64,000 bases of DNA from an uncultured Lysobacteraceae bacterium (lineage in GTDB: Bacteria > Pseudomonadota > Gammaproteobacteria > Xanthomonadales > Xanthomonadaceae): NCBI GenBank assembly GCA_936911875.1, contig CAKZGB010000007.1, positions 190,928-254,927 of the forward strand, given 5' to 3'. Positions 24,864 to 32,988 of the stretch are shown here, one piece after another. The notes under the pieces were generated by a model, which was not told where the DNA came from, did no database searches, and saw only the letters and a program-made list of their open reading frames with translations. Numbering within the stretch: position 1 is the first letter of the stretch; each line of letters opens with the position of its first letter. Both the position numbers and the translations under genes were made by a program.

Positions 24864-25259
24864 GTGGATTTCGAGAAGACGACAATCTGGACGCGTTCCG
24901 TTGCTCTGGCCGACGAGTGCTATCGGCTTGTATCCCGTTTGCCGCCTAGCGAGCTCTATGTGCTCAATTCGCAGATCCGGCGCGCGGCGTGCTCCGTCTA
25001 TGCCAACTTTGCCGAAGGCTGGTCCCGCGAGTCGATTCGCGAGAGCATCCATTTCATCTCGATGTCCCGCGGATCGCTGTCGGAACTCAAGGCGCATCTG
25101 CTGTTCTGCGAGCAACGTAACTGGTTTACCGGCACCGAACTAATGGCGCTGCATCAGGAAATTGACGAATTGCGCCGCATCCTGGCAGCAGTCCGAATCA
25201 AGCTCCTAAAACGCCTTGAAACCGAAAATCAATCAGCTCGCCGAGAACCCCATTTTTGA
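24864..25259 (+). CDS. Four-helix-bundle protein (S23/23S-rRNA-intervening-sequence family, Avd-related)
   Basis: 131-residue all-helical protein. The family signature is clear: LNSQIRRAACSVYANFAEGWSR, then MSRGSLSELKAHLLFCEQRNW and a closing helix rich in Arg and Lys. Relatives are encoded in 23S rRNA intervening sequences, and the fold is shared with Avd, the accessory protein of diversity-generating retroelements. The only plausible start is GTG 24864 behind a G-rich stretch. The last codons read His-Phe-stop, where the TGA is formed by the first TTTTGAT word of the right repeat arm. No reverse transcriptase or rRNA lies nearby. Function unknown; it may act on the repeats that frame it. 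Confidence 0.85.
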   Translation: MDFEKTTIWTRSVALADECYRLVSRLPPSELYVLNSQIRRAACSVYANFAEGWSRESIRESIHFISMSRGSLSELKAHLLFCEQRNWFTGTELMALHQEIDELRRILAAVRIKLLKRLETENQSARREPHF

Positions 25260-25274
25260 TTTTTGATTTTTGAT
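25254..25274 (-). repeat. HR6 right arm, (TTTTGAT)x3
   Basis: Three perfect copies of TTTTGAT, the reverse complement of the left arm. It supplies the stop codon of the four-helix-bundle gene and ends 9 bases before the coq7 stop. Confidence 0.9.
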
Positions 25275-25283
25275 TTAGTTGTT

Positions 25284-25937
25284 CTAAATGCGGTACGCGA
25301 CCAGCTTCATTATTTTGCTGGCCAACGCCATTACCCTCGTCACCGCCTCCGGCAGTTCCCTCGCGCCGGCTAGTTGCGCTTCGGCGCCGTGGCGCGCTTC
25401 GTCGGCTTTCATTTGCGAGAGAATGGCGCGCGAACGATCGTCGCCGGGTGGTAGCGTGGTGAGGTGTTCAGCGAGGTGGGCCTCGACTTGGCGTTCGGTT
25501 TCGACGACGAAGCCGAGGTTGTAGCCGTCGCCGCGCAGGCCGGCGAGGGTGCCGATGGCGAACGATCCGGCGTACCAGAGCGGATTGAACAGTGACGGGC
25601 GGGCGTCGAGTTCGTGCAGGCGGTCGGCGCACCAGGCCAGGTGGTCGGTTTCTTCGGCGGCGGCGGCGAGCAGGTGCTCGCGCGTGCGGTCATCGCGGGC
25701 GACCGCGGCTTGGCCGCAATATAATGCTTGGGCGCAGACTTCGCCGACGTGGTTGATGCGCATTAGACCGGCGGCGTGGCGTTGCTGGGCCGGGTCGAGT
25801 TCGGCGGCGGGGGCGTCTTCGGCAGGGTTGTTGCGCTGCGCAACGGGGGTGCCGGCGACGGTGGAGAGGGCGCGCTCGGCCTCGATCAGGAGGCGGTCCA
25901 GTTGGCTGTAACTGCGGGGCGGGGTGGGCTGCGTCAT
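25284..25937 (-). CDS. coq7: Demethoxyubiquinone hydroxylase Coq7
   Basis: Di-iron monooxygenase of ubiquinone synthesis, 217 residues. Metal-ligand motifs are NHVGEVCAQALY, EETDHLAWC and EARHGAEA, the expected ferritin-like E-ExxH pairs. The long open frame upstream of ATG 25937 overlaps rplM in antisense and lacks conserved sequence, so MTQPTPPRSYSQLDRL is the start. It is divergent from rplM-rpsI; the pairing of coq7 with the ribosomal genes is seen in related bacteria. Confidence 0.93.
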   Translation of the reverse strand: MTQPTPPRSYSQLDRLLIEAERALSTVAGTPVAQRNNPAEDAPAAELDPAQQRHAAGLMRINHVGEVCAQALYCGQAAVARDDRTREHLLAAAAEETDHLAWCADRLHELDARPSLFNPLWYAGSFAIGTLAGLRGDGYNLGFVVETERQVEAHLAEHLTTLPPGDDRSRAILSQMKADEARHGAEAQLAGARELPEAVTRVMALASKIMKLVAYRI

Positions 25938-26163
25938 GCCGATATTGTAGGGCCTGCACCGCGAAGGGTGCGCCCGCTGGCGTTGTTGGTCTGGGCGAGG
26001 CTTGCACGCCCCCGGAAAGTGCGCTATGATCGTCAACCTTTCCCGATGATTTTGCACGGTGGCTACAGCCGCCAGCGGGATAACTTTGTTGAACGCGCAG
26101 GCAACCGCAATGCGGAAACCGGCCCGTTTTTTTGATTTTGAACTTATTTTTATTGGTATCCGC

Positions 26164-26592
26164 ATGAAAACTTTCAGCGCCAAGAACGAGACCGTCCAGC
26201 GCGACTGGTACGTGGTTGACGCGACGGACAAGACCCTGGGCCGTCTGAGCACGGAACTGGCGCGTCGTCTGCGCGGCAAGCACAAGCCGGTGTACACACC
26301 GCACGTTGACACCGGCGACTATCTGGTCGTCATCAACGCAGAAAAAATCGCCGTCACGGGCAACAAGCTCAAGGACAAGAAGTACCACCGCTTCACCGGC
26401 TATATCGGTAACCTCAAGACCGAATCGCTGGAACAAGCGCTGGAACGTCACCCGGAGCGCGTGATCGAAACCGCCGTCAAGGGCATGCTGCCCAAGAATC
26501 CGCTGGGCCGTGCAATGTACCGCAAGCTCAAGGTGTATGCCGGTTCCGAACATCCGCACACTGCGCAACAGCCGCAAGTGCTCGACATCTAA
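26164..26592 (+). CDS. rplM: 50S ribosomal protein L13
   Basis: 142 residues, normal length. MKTFSAKNETVQRDWYVVDA, TLGRLSTELARRLRGKHKP, GDYLVVINAEKI and MLPKNPLGRAMYRKLKVYAG are standard L13 segments. Upstream in-frame start codons exist from 26059 but the family begins at ATG 26164. The leader (26040-26160) ends in a T-rich stretch after a GC-rich segment and might host regulation, but no known leader motif is recognised. rpsI follows after 12 bases. Confidence 0.96.
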   Translation: MKTFSAKNETVQRDWYVVDATDKTLGRLSTELARRLRGKHKPVYTPHVDTGDYLVVINAEKIAVTGNKLKDKKYHRFTGYIGNLKTESLEQALERHPERVIETAVKGMLPKNPLGRAMYRKLKVYAGSEHPHTAQQPQVLDI

Positions 26593-26604
26593 GGTTCTAC
26601 AGTT

Positions 26605-26997
26605 ATGGCAATCACGCAAAACTACGGCACCGGCCGTCGCAAGTCCTCTACCGCCCGCGTGTTCCTGCGCAAGGGTTCGGGCAAGATCACCGTCAACGGT
26701 CGTCCGTTGGATGAGTTCTTCGGCCGCGAAACCGCTCGCATGATCGTGCGTCAACCGCTCGAGCTGACCAAGAACAGCGAAAGCTTCGACATCCTGGCTA
26801 CGGCTGCGGGTGGCGGCACCACCGGTCAAGCCGGCGCTATCCGTCTGGGTATCGCTCGCGCACTGGTCGAGTACGACGAAACCCTGAAGTCCGAACTCCG
26901 CAAGGCCGGCTTCATGACTCGCGATGCTCGTGAAGTCGAACGTAAAAAGGTCGGTCTGCACAAGGCCCGCCGCGCTACGCAGTTCTCGAAGCGCTAA
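26605..26997 (+). CDS. rpsI: 30S ribosomal protein S9
   Basis: 130 residues with the conserved start NYGTGRRKSSTARVF, GGGTTGQAGAIRLGIARAL and the C-terminal basic tail KKVGLHKARRATQFSKR that reaches the ribosomal P-site tRNA. Downstream of rplM in the usual order. A strong terminator follows. Confidence 0.97.
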   Translation: MAITQNYGTGRRKSSTARVFLRKGSGKITVNGRPLDEFFGRETARMIVRQPLELTKNSESFDILATAAGGGTTGQAGAIRLGIARALVEYDETLKSELRKAGFMTRDAREVERKKVGLHKARRATQFSKR

Positions 26998-27004
26998 TTG
27001 CCCA

Positions 27005-27076
27005 GGGCGGCTTCCCCGCCGCCCGAGCCAGCAGCTCGAACTGGAAAATCCCGCCATACCGGCGGGATTTTTTTTG
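27005..27076 (+). terminator. Tandem hairpins terminating rplM-rpsI
   Basis: A first perfect stem, GGGCGGC (27005-27011) with GCCGCCC (27018-27024), is followed by a second, AATCCCGCC (27047-27055) with GGCGGGATT (27061-27069), and seven more T. The second is a classical rho-independent terminator. Confidence 0.92.
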
Positions 27077-27137
27077 CCCGTAACAAGCTGTGGCTATACT
27101 TTGTCCATTGAACTTATTCTCAGATGGAGCGGTGCCC

Positions 27138-27815
27138 GTGGTTGAAGTGATGTCCCAGTGGATGCGGACCGCAAAGGTTGAAACTGCCAAATACATCAAG
27201 CGCAAAATGGCGGCGAACGAAGGCGTCTCCGGGCGGCGCGTACCGTTTATGGAGCCGGCGGGTTTACGCGCGCTGCGCGATCAGCTCCGTTCCGCGACCT
27301 GTTTTCTCGAATATGGCGCGGGTGGCAGCACTCTCTTCTCTATGGAGATGGGCGTGCCTTCGACGGTTTCCGTTGAATCCGATGCCGCGTTTCTTGCCAT
27401 GATCGAAGGCGAGATCGCCGACCTGAGTTCCCCGGCTGTGGCCTGGTCCGGCCTGCACGCGGATATTGGCCCGACCCGCAAATGGGGCTATCCCGTTGGC
27501 GACGCCACGGCCGCGATGGGTCTGACCTACGCGCTGATTCCTTGGCAGACCGAACTGCTGAGTTCGCCCGATGTGGTGCTCGTCGACGGCCGTTTCCGCG
27601 CAGCCTGCTGTCTGGCCACCACGTTGCATGCCAAGCCCGGCACCCGCATTCTGTTCGATGACTATGCGGCCCGCCCCTTTTACACCGTCGTAGAGGCGCA
27701 TCTCGGCGCGCCGACCATGTTCGATTCGCTGGCGGTGTTTACCGTGCCGGCGTCGGTCATCGATCGTGTGCGACTGGAGCGTGACCTGGCCGAATTTGCC
27801 GCGGATGCGCGATAA
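27138..27815 (+). CDS. Putative SAM-dependent methyltransferase-like protein
   Basis: About 225 residues. FLEYGAGGSTLFSMEMGVPSTVSVESD resembles a SAM-binding Rossmann motif I with an acidic end of strand two, and DVVLVDGRFRAACCLATTL followed by ILFDDYAARPFYTVVE resembles later core strands, as in several class I methyltransferase-like families. Substrate unknown, and loss of activity is possible. GTG 27138 is taken as start because GGAG is 8 bases upstream; ATG 27150 is an alternative. Confidence 0.7.
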   Translation: MVEVMSQWMRTAKVETAKYIKRKMAANEGVSGRRVPFMEPAGLRALRDQLRSATCFLEYGAGGSTLFSMEMGVPSTVSVESDAAFLAMIEGEIADLSSPAVAWSGLHADIGPTRKWGYPVGDATAAMGLTYALIPWQTELLSSPDVVLVDGRFRAACCLATTLHAKPGTRILFDDYAARPFYTVVEAHLGAPTMFDSLAVFTVPASVIDRVRLERDLAEFAADAR

Positions 27816-27851
27816 CTCGCTGTTTAATAGCGCGATGCATAGACTGAGATC

Positions 27852-28490
27852 ATGAGCGAACTGAAGCTGCATGGCTACTGGCGCAGCAGCGCCACCTATC
27901 GCGTGCGTATTGCGCTGAATCTGAAAGGACTGGATTACGAGTACGTGCCGGTGCATTTGGTGAACGATGGCGGGCAACAGCACTCGGCCGCATACCGCGA
28001 GATGAATCCGCAGGAACTGGTGCCGACGCTGGAGCATCAGGGACATCGGCTCACGCAGTCGCTGGCAATCATGGAGTACCTTGACGAAGCGTTTGCGAGC
28101 ACGCCGGCGTTGCTGCCCGAGTCCTATGCGGAGCGGGCGGCGGTGAGAGCCTTCGCCCAGGCGATTGCCTGCGAGATTGCACCGCTGGGAAATTTGCGGG
28201 TAATGCAGTATCTCAAGCGTCACGACATGGATGCGGAGGCCTGGTCGCGACATTGGATGACGTCCACGTTTGACGCGCTGGAGCCGATGGTGTTTGCGGG
28301 TGGTGCGGCCTTCGCGATGGGTGAAGAGGTGACGATGGCCGATTGCGTGCTGGTGCCGCAGATGTATAACGCGCGGCGATTTGGCGTGGATCTCGACAAG
28401 TATCCGGCGCTGGTGGCTGTCGATGCGCGGTGTCGGGAGTTGGAGGCATTTATGCGTGCGGCGCCGGAGCAGCAGTCGGACGCCGCGTAA
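27852..28490 (+). CDS. maiA: Maleylacetoacetate isomerase (zeta-class glutathione transferase)
   Basis: Glutathione-dependent isomerase of tyrosine catabolism, 212 residues. The thioredoxin-like N-terminus reads LHGYWRSSATYRVRIALNLKGL, containing the zeta-class SSxxxRVRIAL motif with the catalytic serine; NPQELVPTLEHQGHRLTQSLAIMEYLDE is the glutathione-binding segment. The helical C-terminal domain has VTMADCVLVPQMYNARRFGVDL, typical of MaiA. Tyrosine-pathway partners (fahA, hmgA) are not in the window. Confidence 0.9.
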   Translation: MSELKLHGYWRSSATYRVRIALNLKGLDYEYVPVHLVNDGGQQHSAAYREMNPQELVPTLEHQGHRLTQSLAIMEYLDEAFASTPALLPESYAERAAVRAFAQAIACEIAPLGNLRVMQYLKRHDMDAEAWSRHWMTSTFDALEPMVFAGGAAFAMGEEVTMADCVLVPQMYNARRFGVDLDKYPALVAVDARCRELEAFMRAAPEQQSDAA

Positions 28491-28589
28491 CAAACCGATT
28501 GCGGACGTCGAGAATTGTTGTGTGCGGTTCAGGTTGGCAAAAACTTTGAATTACTATTTGTAGAAGTGATTCAACGACATTTGGACCTC

Positions 28590-28964
28590 ATGAAATTTCG
28601 GAATGTTCTGACGATTGGCGCCCTGATGGCAGCCACTGCGACACTGGCCGGTTGCGCGACCTTGCCGCCTCCAACGGCTGAGCTCGAGGCCGCTATAGTG
28701 GCCGTGCAGCGCGCGCAGGATTTGAATGCATCCCAGTTCGCGCCGCAGTCCCTTTCGGCGGCGCAGTCGTATCTGCAGCAGGCCAATGCCGCGCTGGACA
28801 AGGGCAATGAGAGCGATGCGCGTCCGTTGCTGGAGCGTGCCGCTGCCGTTGGCGACTTGGCCACGGTGCAGGCGCAGGCTGCGGTCAAGGTGAATGACGC
28901 GAAGGCTCGGCAGGCCCAGGTCCATGAATTGCGGGCCAAGATTGAACAAGGGGGTGCGCAATGA
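28590..28964 (+). CDS. DUF4398-type lipoprotein
   Basis: 124-residue predicted lipoprotein: signal peptide with lipobox LAGC at residues 21-24, followed by an all-helical Ala/Gln-rich domain (AAIVAVQRAQDLNASQFAPQSL, AAQSYLQQANAALDKGNESDAR) as in DUF4398. It overlaps the OmpA-family gene by four bases (ATGA), so the two are translationally coupled. DUF4398 and OmpA-C domains often occur together in one protein or operon; they may form a periplasmic complex touching the outer membrane and peptidoglycan. Confidence 0.8.
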   Translation: MKFRNVLTIGALMAATATLAGCATLPPPTAELEAAIVAVQRAQDLNASQFAPQSLSAAQSYLQQANAALDKGNESDARPLLERAAAVGDLATVQAQAAVKVNDAKARQAQVHELRAKIEQGGAQ

Positions 28965-29914
28965 ACCGTGCAGCCTGGATATTGAGTGTGGCCCTGTTGT
29001 CGTCACCTGTCGGGGTGGCCATCGCGCAGGACACTGCTGTCGTTAACGTCGATATGGCTGCGCAATTGCGCGCTCGTCTGCAGACATTGGATGCGGACAG
29101 TCGCTATAACAATCTGGCCATGTTTGAGCGCTCGCGTGCGGCGCAGGCTTTAGCGGCCTTTGAGAATGCGCGCAACAAGGACAAGCCCGAAAAACTGTTC
29201 CTGGCCGAAACCCGCGTAACCATTGCGGAAACCGCCGCTAAGACGCAATTGCTCGATGGCGAGATCATCGGCATGGATCGCGAGATTGCCGATCTTAACT
29301 TGGAGCTGACGCGGCGTGAAAATCAGCGGATTGCGGCCGAAAATGAGCGGTTAAAGATCGAGGCCGCCAACCGCGAGGAAGAGGCCCGCAAGCTGCGGGA
29401 GCAGGCTGCGGCCGCACAGACCGCGCTGGATCAGATTGAGGCTGCCGAGCAATCCAAGCTCAACCAGGCGCGGGCCGCCGATCTCAAGTTGGCCAAGGAA
29501 GAGGCCGAACTGGTGGCGGGTAGCAAGCTGCCGCCGGCGCTAATGGATCAGCGAGGCGAGGTCTTTACACTCAGTGGCGATGCGTTCGCCGCGGCCAATT
29601 CGGCGACGCTGTCTTCTAAGGGCTTGGCGCAGATCAGAGTGCTGGCCGAATACATCAAGATCACCACCGGTGGCACCATTGCCGTGCAAGGCCATACCGA
29701 TAACGCCGGTAACGAGGCCGCGCAGCTGACCTTGAGCAAGGCCCGTGCTGAGTCGGTAGCGGCGGCGCTAAAGAAAGCCGGGACCCCGGCGGCTCGACTG
29801 CAACCGGCCCAGGGGCTGGGCGCAAGGGTCGGTTTGGTCAACAACGACACGGCCGCCAATCGCTGGAAGAACAAGCGGGTCGAGGTCGTGATCGCGCCGC
29901 CGGCCGCTCCTTAA
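28961..29914 (+). CDS. OmpA-family protein with periplasmic coiled coil
   Basis: 317 residues. Signal peptide MNRAAWILSVALLSSPVGVAIAQ; residues 40-190 form a long helical, heptad-like coiled coil rich in Glu, Arg and Ala; residues 200-312 are the OmpA C-terminal peptidoglycan-binding domain (VQGHTDNAGNEAAQLTLSKARAESV and NKRVEVVI). No beta-barrel segment is present, so it is probably periplasmic, linking peptidoglycan to the coupled lipoprotein. Confidence 0.87.
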   Translation: MNRAAWILSVALLSSPVGVAIAQDTAVVNVDMAAQLRARLQTLDADSRYNNLAMFERSRAAQALAAFENARNKDKPEKLFLAETRVTIAETAAKTQLLDGEIIGMDREIADLNLELTRRENQRIAAENERLKIEAANREEEARKLREQAAAAQTALDQIEAAEQSKLNQARAADLKLAKEEAELVAGSKLPPALMDQRGEVFTLSGDAFAAANSATLSSKGLAQIRVLAEYIKITTGGTIAVQGHTDNAGNEAAQLTLSKARAESVAAALKKAGTPAARLQPAQGLGARVGLVNNDTAANRWKNKRVEVVIAPPAAP

Positions 29915-29938
29915 GTTAATGCGCCCGCAGGCTTGCCG

Positions 29939-30913
29939 TTAGAACGGCTGAGCACGGTGCCAGGCCCACGCATCGCCAATGATCTGATCCAGGGATGCCC
30001 GGCTTGGCGCCCAAGCCAGCTCTTTGCGGGCCCGCTCGCTCGAGGCCACCAGCACGGCGGGATCGCCTTCGCGGCGAGACTCCATGGCGAAGGGCACCGC
30101 CTGCCCCGAGACGCGTTCGGCGGCGGCAATCACTTCGCGGACGCTAAAGCCTTCGCCATTGCCCAAGTTGAACACGTGGTGGCCGGGGTTCGACGCCAAA
30201 TACGTCAGGGCGTTGAGATGGGCATCGGCTAAATCGAGGACGTGCACGTAGTCGCGGATGCAGGTGCCGTCGCGGGTCGGGTAGTCGTCGCCGAAGACCT
30301 TGAGCTGAGGCCCGGTGCCGAGCAATCCACGCAACACGTTGGGGATCAGATGGGTCTCCGGCTGGTGGGACTCGCCGATGCCCTCGTCGGGAGCGGCGCC
30401 GGCAGCATTGAAGTAGCGCAACGCGACCGAGTTGAGGCCATATGCGGCGGCGGCATCCTGCAGGATCCGCTCCACCATCCACTTGCTGGCGCCGTAGGGG
30501 TTGATCGGTTGGGTCGGGTGCTGCTCATCGATCAGTGCGCTCTGCGGGTGGCCGAAAACGGCAGCCGTCGAGGAAAACACCAGCTGATTCACATGATGGC
30601 GGCGCATGGCCTGCAGCAAATTCAGCGAGCCGGTGACATTGTTGCGGTAGTAGTCATACGGTTCGCGCACCGAATGGCCGACCAGTGACAGTGCGCAAAA
30701 ATGCATGACCGCGTCGACGGGTTCGGCGGTAAAGGCCGCATCCAGGCTTTCGGGGTTCAGCAGATCGGCCTGAACTAGCGGCCCCCAGCGTACGGCCTCG
30801 GCATGGCCGGTGCTGAGGTTGTCGAGCACTGTAACGCGATGGCCGGCCCGCTGCAGTGCTAAAGCCGCATGGGAGCCGATATAGCCGGCGCCGCCACAAA
30901 CCAGAATGTGCAT
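29939..30913 (-). CDS. galE: UDP-glucose 4-epimerase (housekeeping copy)
   Basis: 324-residue extended short-chain dehydrogenase. NAD site GGAGYIGSH at the N-terminus, catalytic serine region FSSTAAVFG and the YGASKWMVE active-site motif with Tyr and Lys; DYPTRDGTCIRDYVHVLDLADAH is characteristic of GalE. It makes UDP-galactose for surface polysaccharides. A second galE lies inside the O-antigen cluster at 39.8 kb; the two differ clearly in sequence and base composition. Confidence 0.93.
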   Translation of the reverse strand: MHILVCGGAGYIGSHAALALQRAGHRVTVLDNLSTGHAEAVRWGPLVQADLLNPESLDAAFTAEPVDAVMHFCALSLVGHSVREPYDYYRNNVTGSLNLLQAMRRHHVNQLVFSSTAAVFGHPQSALIDEQHPTQPINPYGASKWMVERILQDAAAAYGLNSVALRYFNAAGAAPDEGIGESHQPETHLIPNVLRGLLGTGPQLKVFGDDYPTRDGTCIRDYVHVLDLADAHLNALTYLASNPGHHVFNLGNGEGFSVREVIAAAERVSGQAVPFAMESRREGDPAVLVASSERARKELAWAPSRASLDQIIGDAWAWHRAQPF

Positions 30914-31148
30914 GCGGAAGTCTGTCCTGAGGAGTCGTGATTCTGACTATTCTAGGTGGCCGCCTGCACGAACTGAACGAATTTGGGCGGAATCGTTAAA
31001 AATTCGAAAGGTGCGAATCAGGTCATTGCCAAGTGGCAAAAATCGGCGTAGCGTGAATTGTCCGAGGCTCAGAATTCGGACCACATCGTCAGTATGGCCT
31101 GCACTCTGCGCCCCGGGACCCTTGAACGGTAAAGCCCAGGAGGCCGCC

Positions 31149-31364
31149 ATGTTTGAAACCGATTCGCAGAAGTCCGCCGCACAGGCTCTGATGTCCAGCA
31201 ACGAGCAATTCAAGCAGCTCTACCAGCGACATCAGTATCTGGATAAAAAGCTGATGGACTCTGATCTGGGGGTCAACGGTTTCGATGACATGACCGTTCA
31301 GGAACTGAAACGTGAAAAACTGGCCGCCAAACAGCGGCTGATGCAATGGGTCGGGGATAGCTGA
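31149..31364 (+). CDS. YdcH-like DUF465 protein
   Basis: 71-residue protein. QFKQLYQRHQYLDKKLMDSD followed by VQELKREKLAAKQRLMQWV is the helical hairpin of the YdcH/DUF465 family. The reading frame stays open upstream but ATG 31149, preceded by a purine-rich AGGAGG at 31138-31143, begins the family region. Function unknown. A strong terminator follows 29 bases later. Confidence 0.85.
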   Translation: MFETDSQKSAAQALMSSNEQFKQLYQRHQYLDKKLMDSDLGVNGFDDMTVQELKREKLAAKQRLMQWVGDS

Positions 31365-31392
31365 GCCCTTTGTACGTCCATTTAGCTAAGAC

Positions 31393-31419
31393 AAAGCCCG
31401 CACTTCGGTGCGGGCTTTT
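31393..31419 (+). terminator. Rho-independent terminator
   Basis: AAAGCCCGCAC (31393-31403), tetraloop TTCG, GTGCGGGCTTT (31408-31418) and further T. A textbook terminator closing the DUF465 unit. Confidence 0.93.
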
Positions 31420-31525
31420 CTGTAGCTGAATGAAAACTTCTCGAATCGACTAGACTCCAATTGATGTGAATCTCATCAGCACTCTCTACAATATGAGGTT
31501 AGCCATACCCGTAGGTGCCAAAAAA

Positions 31526-32902
31526 GTGCCCGTTCATCAATCCGTTCTAGAACTGATCGGCAATACTCCCATTATCCAGGCCCAAAACCTGGACGTCGGC
31601 CCGTGCAAGCTGTTCCTGAAGCTCGAATCGCAGAACCCCGGCGGCTCGATCAAGGACCGCATCGGCCTGAGCATGATCGAACAGGCGGAGAAGCGTGGCG
31701 ACATCAAGCCTGGCGACACTCTGGTCGAAGGCACCGCGGGTAACACCGGTCTTGGTCTCGCACTGGTGGCGCAGGCGAAGGGCTACAAGCTGATTTTGGT
31801 TGTCCCGGACAAAATGGCCCGCGAGAAAATCTTCAACCTTAAGGCCATGGGTGCGAATGTCGTTTTGACGCGTTCTGACGTGGCGAAGGGGCATCCGGAG
31901 TACTACCAGGATTTGGCTAACAGGATCGCGGACGAAACCCCCGGCGCCTACTTCATCAACCAATTCGGCAACCCGGACAATCCGGCGGCGCACGAATTCG
32001 GTACCGGTCCGGAAATCCTGAGCCAGATGGTTGCGTTCGGTGGCGTCGATGCGGTCGTGTTCGGTTGCGGCTCGTCGGGCACGATGACCGGTCTGTCGCG
32101 TTGCTTCGCGTCAGCGTCCCCGTCGACCGAACTCATCCTCGCCGACCCTGTCGGTTCGATCCTTGAAGACTACATCAACCGCGGCGAAGTGGTGGAGAAG
32201 TCTGGCTCTTGGATGGTGGAGGGCATCGGTGAAGATTTCCTGCCAGACATCGCGGATTTCACCCGGGTCAAAAAAGCCTACGCCATCTCCGACAAGGAAT
32301 CCTTCCTCACCGCCCGCGAATTGCTGGCGTCCGAAGGCATCCTCGGTGGCTCGTCGACCGGCACGATCCTCGCCGCCGCGCTGAAATACTGCCGCGAACA
32401 GACGGAGCCGAAGAATGTTTTGGTCCTTGTATGCGACACGGGCAATAAATACCTATCCAAAATGTACAACGACTACTGGATGCTCGATAACGGTCTCCTT
32501 GCCAATGAGCCGACCGGCGATCTGCGCGATCTCGTGCTGCGCCCGTTCGACCGCCGCGACACCGTCGTCGTTGCCGCCACCGATTTGCTCGTCACGGCAT
32601 ATCAACGGATGAAGCTCTACGATGTGTCGCAACTTCCGGTGATGGATGGCGACACGTTGCTGGGCATCGTCGACGAATCCGACGTGCTGCTCCACGTTTA
32701 CGGTGACGAGTTGCGCTTCAAGGATCCCGTCTCCGCCGCGATGGTCACGAAGCTCGATTCCATCCAAGTGGGCGAGCCGCTGGAAGCATTGCTGCCTGTG
32801 TTCGAGCGCGGTCACGTCGCGATCGTCATGGACGGCTCCAAATTCATCGGTCTGGTCACCCGGATCGATTTGTTGAATTACCTGCGCCGGCGGGTGCAAT
32901 GA
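31526..32902 (+). CDS. cbs: Cystathionine beta-synthase with CBS domains
   Basis: PLP enzyme joining serine and homocysteine, 458 residues from GTG 31526. Lys43 in NPGGSIKDRIG binds PLP, GTAGNTGLGLA and GCGSSGTMTG bind its ring and phosphate. Two CBS domains occupy roughly 345-458 (LYDVSQLPVMDGDTLLGIVDESD). The start is inferred from the family N-terminus PVHQSVLELIGNTP; GTG 31466 and ATG 31493 are in-frame alternatives. No metB follows; instead the O-antigen cluster begins, matching the known insertion point of Xanthomonas O-antigen loci beside cysteine/methionine genes. Confidence 0.9.
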   Translation: MPVHQSVLELIGNTPIIQAQNLDVGPCKLFLKLESQNPGGSIKDRIGLSMIEQAEKRGDIKPGDTLVEGTAGNTGLGLALVAQAKGYKLILVVPDKMAREKIFNLKAMGANVVLTRSDVAKGHPEYYQDLANRIADETPGAYFINQFGNPDNPAAHEFGTGPEILSQMVAFGGVDAVVFGCGSSGTMTGLSRCFASASPSTELILADPVGSILEDYINRGEVVEKSGSWMVEGIGEDFLPDIADFTRVKKAYAISDKESFLTARELLASEGILGGSSTGTILAAALKYCREQTEPKNVLVLVCDTGNKYLSKMYNDYWMLDNGLLANEPTGDLRDLVLRPFDRRDTVVVAATDLLVTAYQRMKLYDVSQLPVMDGDTLLGIVDESDVLLHVYGDELRFKDPVSAAMVTKLDSIQVGEPLEALLPVFERGHVAIVMDGSKFIGLVTRIDLLNYLRRRVQ

Positions 32903-32988
32903 GCAACATGGTTTATGACGGAAAGTCGTCAGCCTCCCGCTCTTCACATTACATCTAATTTTCAAGTTAAAAGGTTCTCAGCATAATC

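Larger units (their letters stand above)
24731..25274. mobile_element. Putative gene-carrying heptamer element HR6
   Basis: A 544-base unit between the convergent speD and coq7 genes. Three perfect ATCAAAA words open it and three perfect TTTTGAT words close it, an exact 21-base terminal inverted repeat that extends imperfectly outward (GTAA and TTAG). Inside are the speD terminator and one complete four-helix-bundle gene. No transposase, no target-site duplication that I can identify with certainty. Calling it mobile is inference from its structure and from gene-less relatives at five other loci. Confidence 0.5.

Noticed and set aside
24731..25274. Classical insertion sequence or DGR
   Set aside because: No transposase, reverse transcriptase, template repeat or variable protein is present nearby; only the Avd-related fold is shared.
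26040..26163. Heptamer-like AT-rich patch in the rplM leader
   Set aside because: TTTTGAT-like sequence occurs once, without a sustained 7-base register or an inverted partner.
25690..27057. 455-codon minus-strand frame over coq7 and rplM-rpsI
   Set aside because: Overlaps three secure genes and has the composition of antisense translation.
27264..28493. 409-codon minus-strand frame opposite the methyltransferase-like gene and maiA
   Set aside because: maiA is secure on the plus strand; the opposite product is Arg/His-rich and featureless.
32903..32988. ops/JUMPstart antitermination element before the O-antigen cluster
   Set aside because: The GGCGGTAG core is absent in the gap and in the other leaders of the cluster that were read.
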